Source: Acidobacteriaceae bacterium (GTDB lineage: Bacteria; Acidobacteriota; Terriglobia; Terriglobales; Acidobacteriaceae). From it: a DNA stretch of 6,982 nt. The position numbers were made by a program, and so were the translations under genes. Below, one piece after another: positions 6,196 to 6,982 of the stretch. The stretch lies in assembly GCA_030040395.1 (NCBI GenBank), contig JASHTU010000001.1:1-6982 (forward strand), given 5' to 3'. The notes under the pieces are model-generated. The model made no database searches and was not told where the DNA came from. It worked only from the letters and a program-made list of their open reading frames with translations. How positions within the stretch are numbered: position 1 is the stretch's first letter; every line of letters starts with the position of its first letter.

Positions 6196-6657
6196 ATGAC
6201 TTTTTTCGAAGAAAATCCACCGGTCAAATCCAGGGACATGCTCATTGGCGCGCTGCTGCGCGTTCCGGCCGAGTCGATTCACCGGCGCATCATTCGCGAT
6301 CTCAATGCGGCGGGCTTTAAAGAACTCAGCCTGCCGCACATGGCGCTGTTCCGTTTTCCCGGACCGGATGGCGTTCGTCCCGGCGTTCTGGCTGAACGTG
6401 CGGGGATGAGCAAGCAGGCGATGAACCGCTTGCTGGGAAGTCTCGAAGATCTTGGATATCTCGCACGGTCCGACGCGCCGGATGAGGGCCGGGCGCGAAT
6501 TGTTCACCTTACGAAGCGCGGACACGCTGCGTACGCAACGGCCTTGGAGGTGCTCCGAGAGATCGAGCGCGAATGGCGAGCGGAGCTTGGTTCCAGGGAC
6601 TTCGCTCAGCTCAAGGAGTTGCTTCTTCGCGTGTGGGAGAGTCCCCTGGTCCGCTAG
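6196..6657 (+). CDS. MarR-family winged-helix transcriptional regulator
   Basis: This is a 153-residue protein. I prefer the ATG at 6196 because GGAGAG (6185-6190) sits five bases before it. The alternative GTG at 6190 would overlap that ribosome binding site. A winged helix is clear: PGVLAERAG (62-70), recognition helix MSKQAMNRLLGSLEDLGYL (71-89), and a wing with DEGRARIVHLTKRG (96-109), matching the family's D..R....LT..G signature. Flanking helices (15-40 and 112-147) should form the dimer interface and ligand pocket. There is no cysteine at all, so a thiol-oxidation switch of the OhrR type is excluded; a small-molecule ligand is more likely. It is divergent from two cupin genes across a 67-base spacer with two matching palindromes, so it very probably represses both itself and the cupins. 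It ends ESPLVR before TAG. Confidence 0.93.
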   Translation: MTFFEENPPVKSRDMLIGALLRVPAESIHRRIIRDLNAAGFKELSLPHMALFRFPGPDGVRPGVLAERAGMSKQAMNRLLGSLEDLGYLARSDAPDEGRARIVHLTKRGHAAYATALEVLREIEREWRAELGSRDFAQLKELLLRVWESPLVR

Positions 6658-6710
6658 CCATCCACTTTCGCAGCCAGACGATAAGTGAACAAGCGACAAA
6701 TCGGATGGGG

Positions 6711-6896
6711 TCGGTCAACTGGCGATACCAGGCCAAGGCACTCATTGACAGCGATTTCGGCCTCGTTGGGAGGATAAGTATCGGGAAACGTTAGGTTCCT
6801 ATCGGAACTGGCCTGCGCGTAGGCAGGTGCGGCGGGCAGGCTGCGCCAGTTTCGATAGGACCGTTTGCACTGAGCCGCTGCGTTTGCGGCGGATGC
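6711..6896. repeat. Intergenic repeat, degenerate copy 3
   Basis: The right block at 6861-6896 is nearly identical to 2303-2334 (TTTGCACTGAGCCGCTGCG against TTTGCACTAAGCCGCTGCG, then a GCGGCGGA arm). To the left, TCGGT (6711), TGGCGAT (6720) and CTCATTGAC (6741) occur in the same order as in copy 1, but with different spacing and extra sequence. The right block is firm; the left-hand assignment is tentative. Confidence 0.4.
6794..6862. repeat. Long imperfect inverted repeat
   Basis: GGTTCCTATCGGAACTGGC (6794-6812) pairs with GCCAGTTTCGATAGGACC (6845-6862), with one mismatch and one bulge. The GC-rich 32-base interior can add further pairs. It could be a folded transcript end, a non-autonomous element, or an insert inside repeat copy 3. 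No T-run follows, and no duplicated target site is visible. Confidence 0.5.
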
Positions 6897-6982
6897 GGTG
6901 ATCTACCACCTATGGGATTTGAATGTGCCGAGAACGCCGAAATGAACCATCAGCGTGCGTGAGAGGCGGTCTGCAAGACCCG

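Larger units (their letters stand above)
6658..6982. other. Intergenic region with inverted repeat
   Basis: About 325 bases downstream of the regulator with no supportable gene. It holds a long inverted repeat (6794-6862) and a degenerate repeat copy (6711-6896). The last 80 bases show no clear feature. Short open frames lack ribosome binding sites. Confidence 0.55.

Noticed and set aside
6193..6699. Minus-strand open frame of 168 codons opposite the MarR gene
   Set aside because: The plus strand encodes an unmistakable winged helix with a proper ribosome binding site.
2244..6896. CRISPR array
   Set aside because: The repeats are three widely spaced, diverged copies without regular spacers, and no cas gene is present.
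6935..6982. tRNA-Cys-like anticodon segment (GGTCTGCAAGACC)
   Set aside because: The anticodon stem fails beyond three pairs, no D-arm consensus lies upstream, and the window ends before any T-arm could be seen.

Overview
The window is about 7 kb of GC-rich bacterial DNA carrying six protein-coding genes, two roomy intergenic regions and a family of structured intergenic repeats. The mix of a SurA/PpiD-type parvulin, a squalene-cyclase-fold protein, leaderless propeller proteins, small cupins and hairpin-rich intergenic repeats fits a soil or sediment bacterium, possibly Acidobacteriota (Bryobacter/Solibacter-like). That placement is an inference from overall character; no rRNA or other marker gene is present to confirm it.

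Layout. Positions 1-1149 (+) hold the 3' part of a periplasmic-type peptidyl-prolyl isomerase whose N-terminus lies outside the window. It converges, with a 16-base spacer, on a 316-residue prenyltransferase/squalene-cyclase-repeat protein at 1166-2116 (-). Positions 2117-2656 are non-coding and carry a repeat copy, a cluster of small hairpins and a stem-loop near the 3' end of the next gene. Positions 2657-4435 (-) encode a 592-residue protein with six propeller-type repeats plus an unrecognised beta-rich C-terminal half, and no signal peptide. Positions 4436-5090 are mostly non-coding: one doubtful 29-codon ORF, one hairpin and a second repeat copy.

Positions 5091-6657 are the most coherent functional unit. 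Two paralogous cupin genes (6128-5607, then 5567-5091, both on the minus strand, 39 bases apart) form an operon. They are transcribed divergently from a MarR-family regulator at 6196-6657 (+). The 67-base divergent promoter holds two perfect GTAAAC-N3-GTTTAC palindromes. They are near-exact inverted copies of each other, and each abuts the Shine-Dalgarno sequence of one transcript. The simplest model is a small ligand-responsive circuit: the MarR protein represses itself and the cupins, and an aromatic or otherwise reactive compound handled by the cupins relieves repression. The ligand is unknown.

Positions 6658-6982 carry no supportable gene. They hold a long inverted repeat and a third, degenerate repeat copy that shares a block with the copy at 2303-2334. 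The cupin/MarR module, the intergenic repeat family and the leaderless propeller protein are the items most worth following up.
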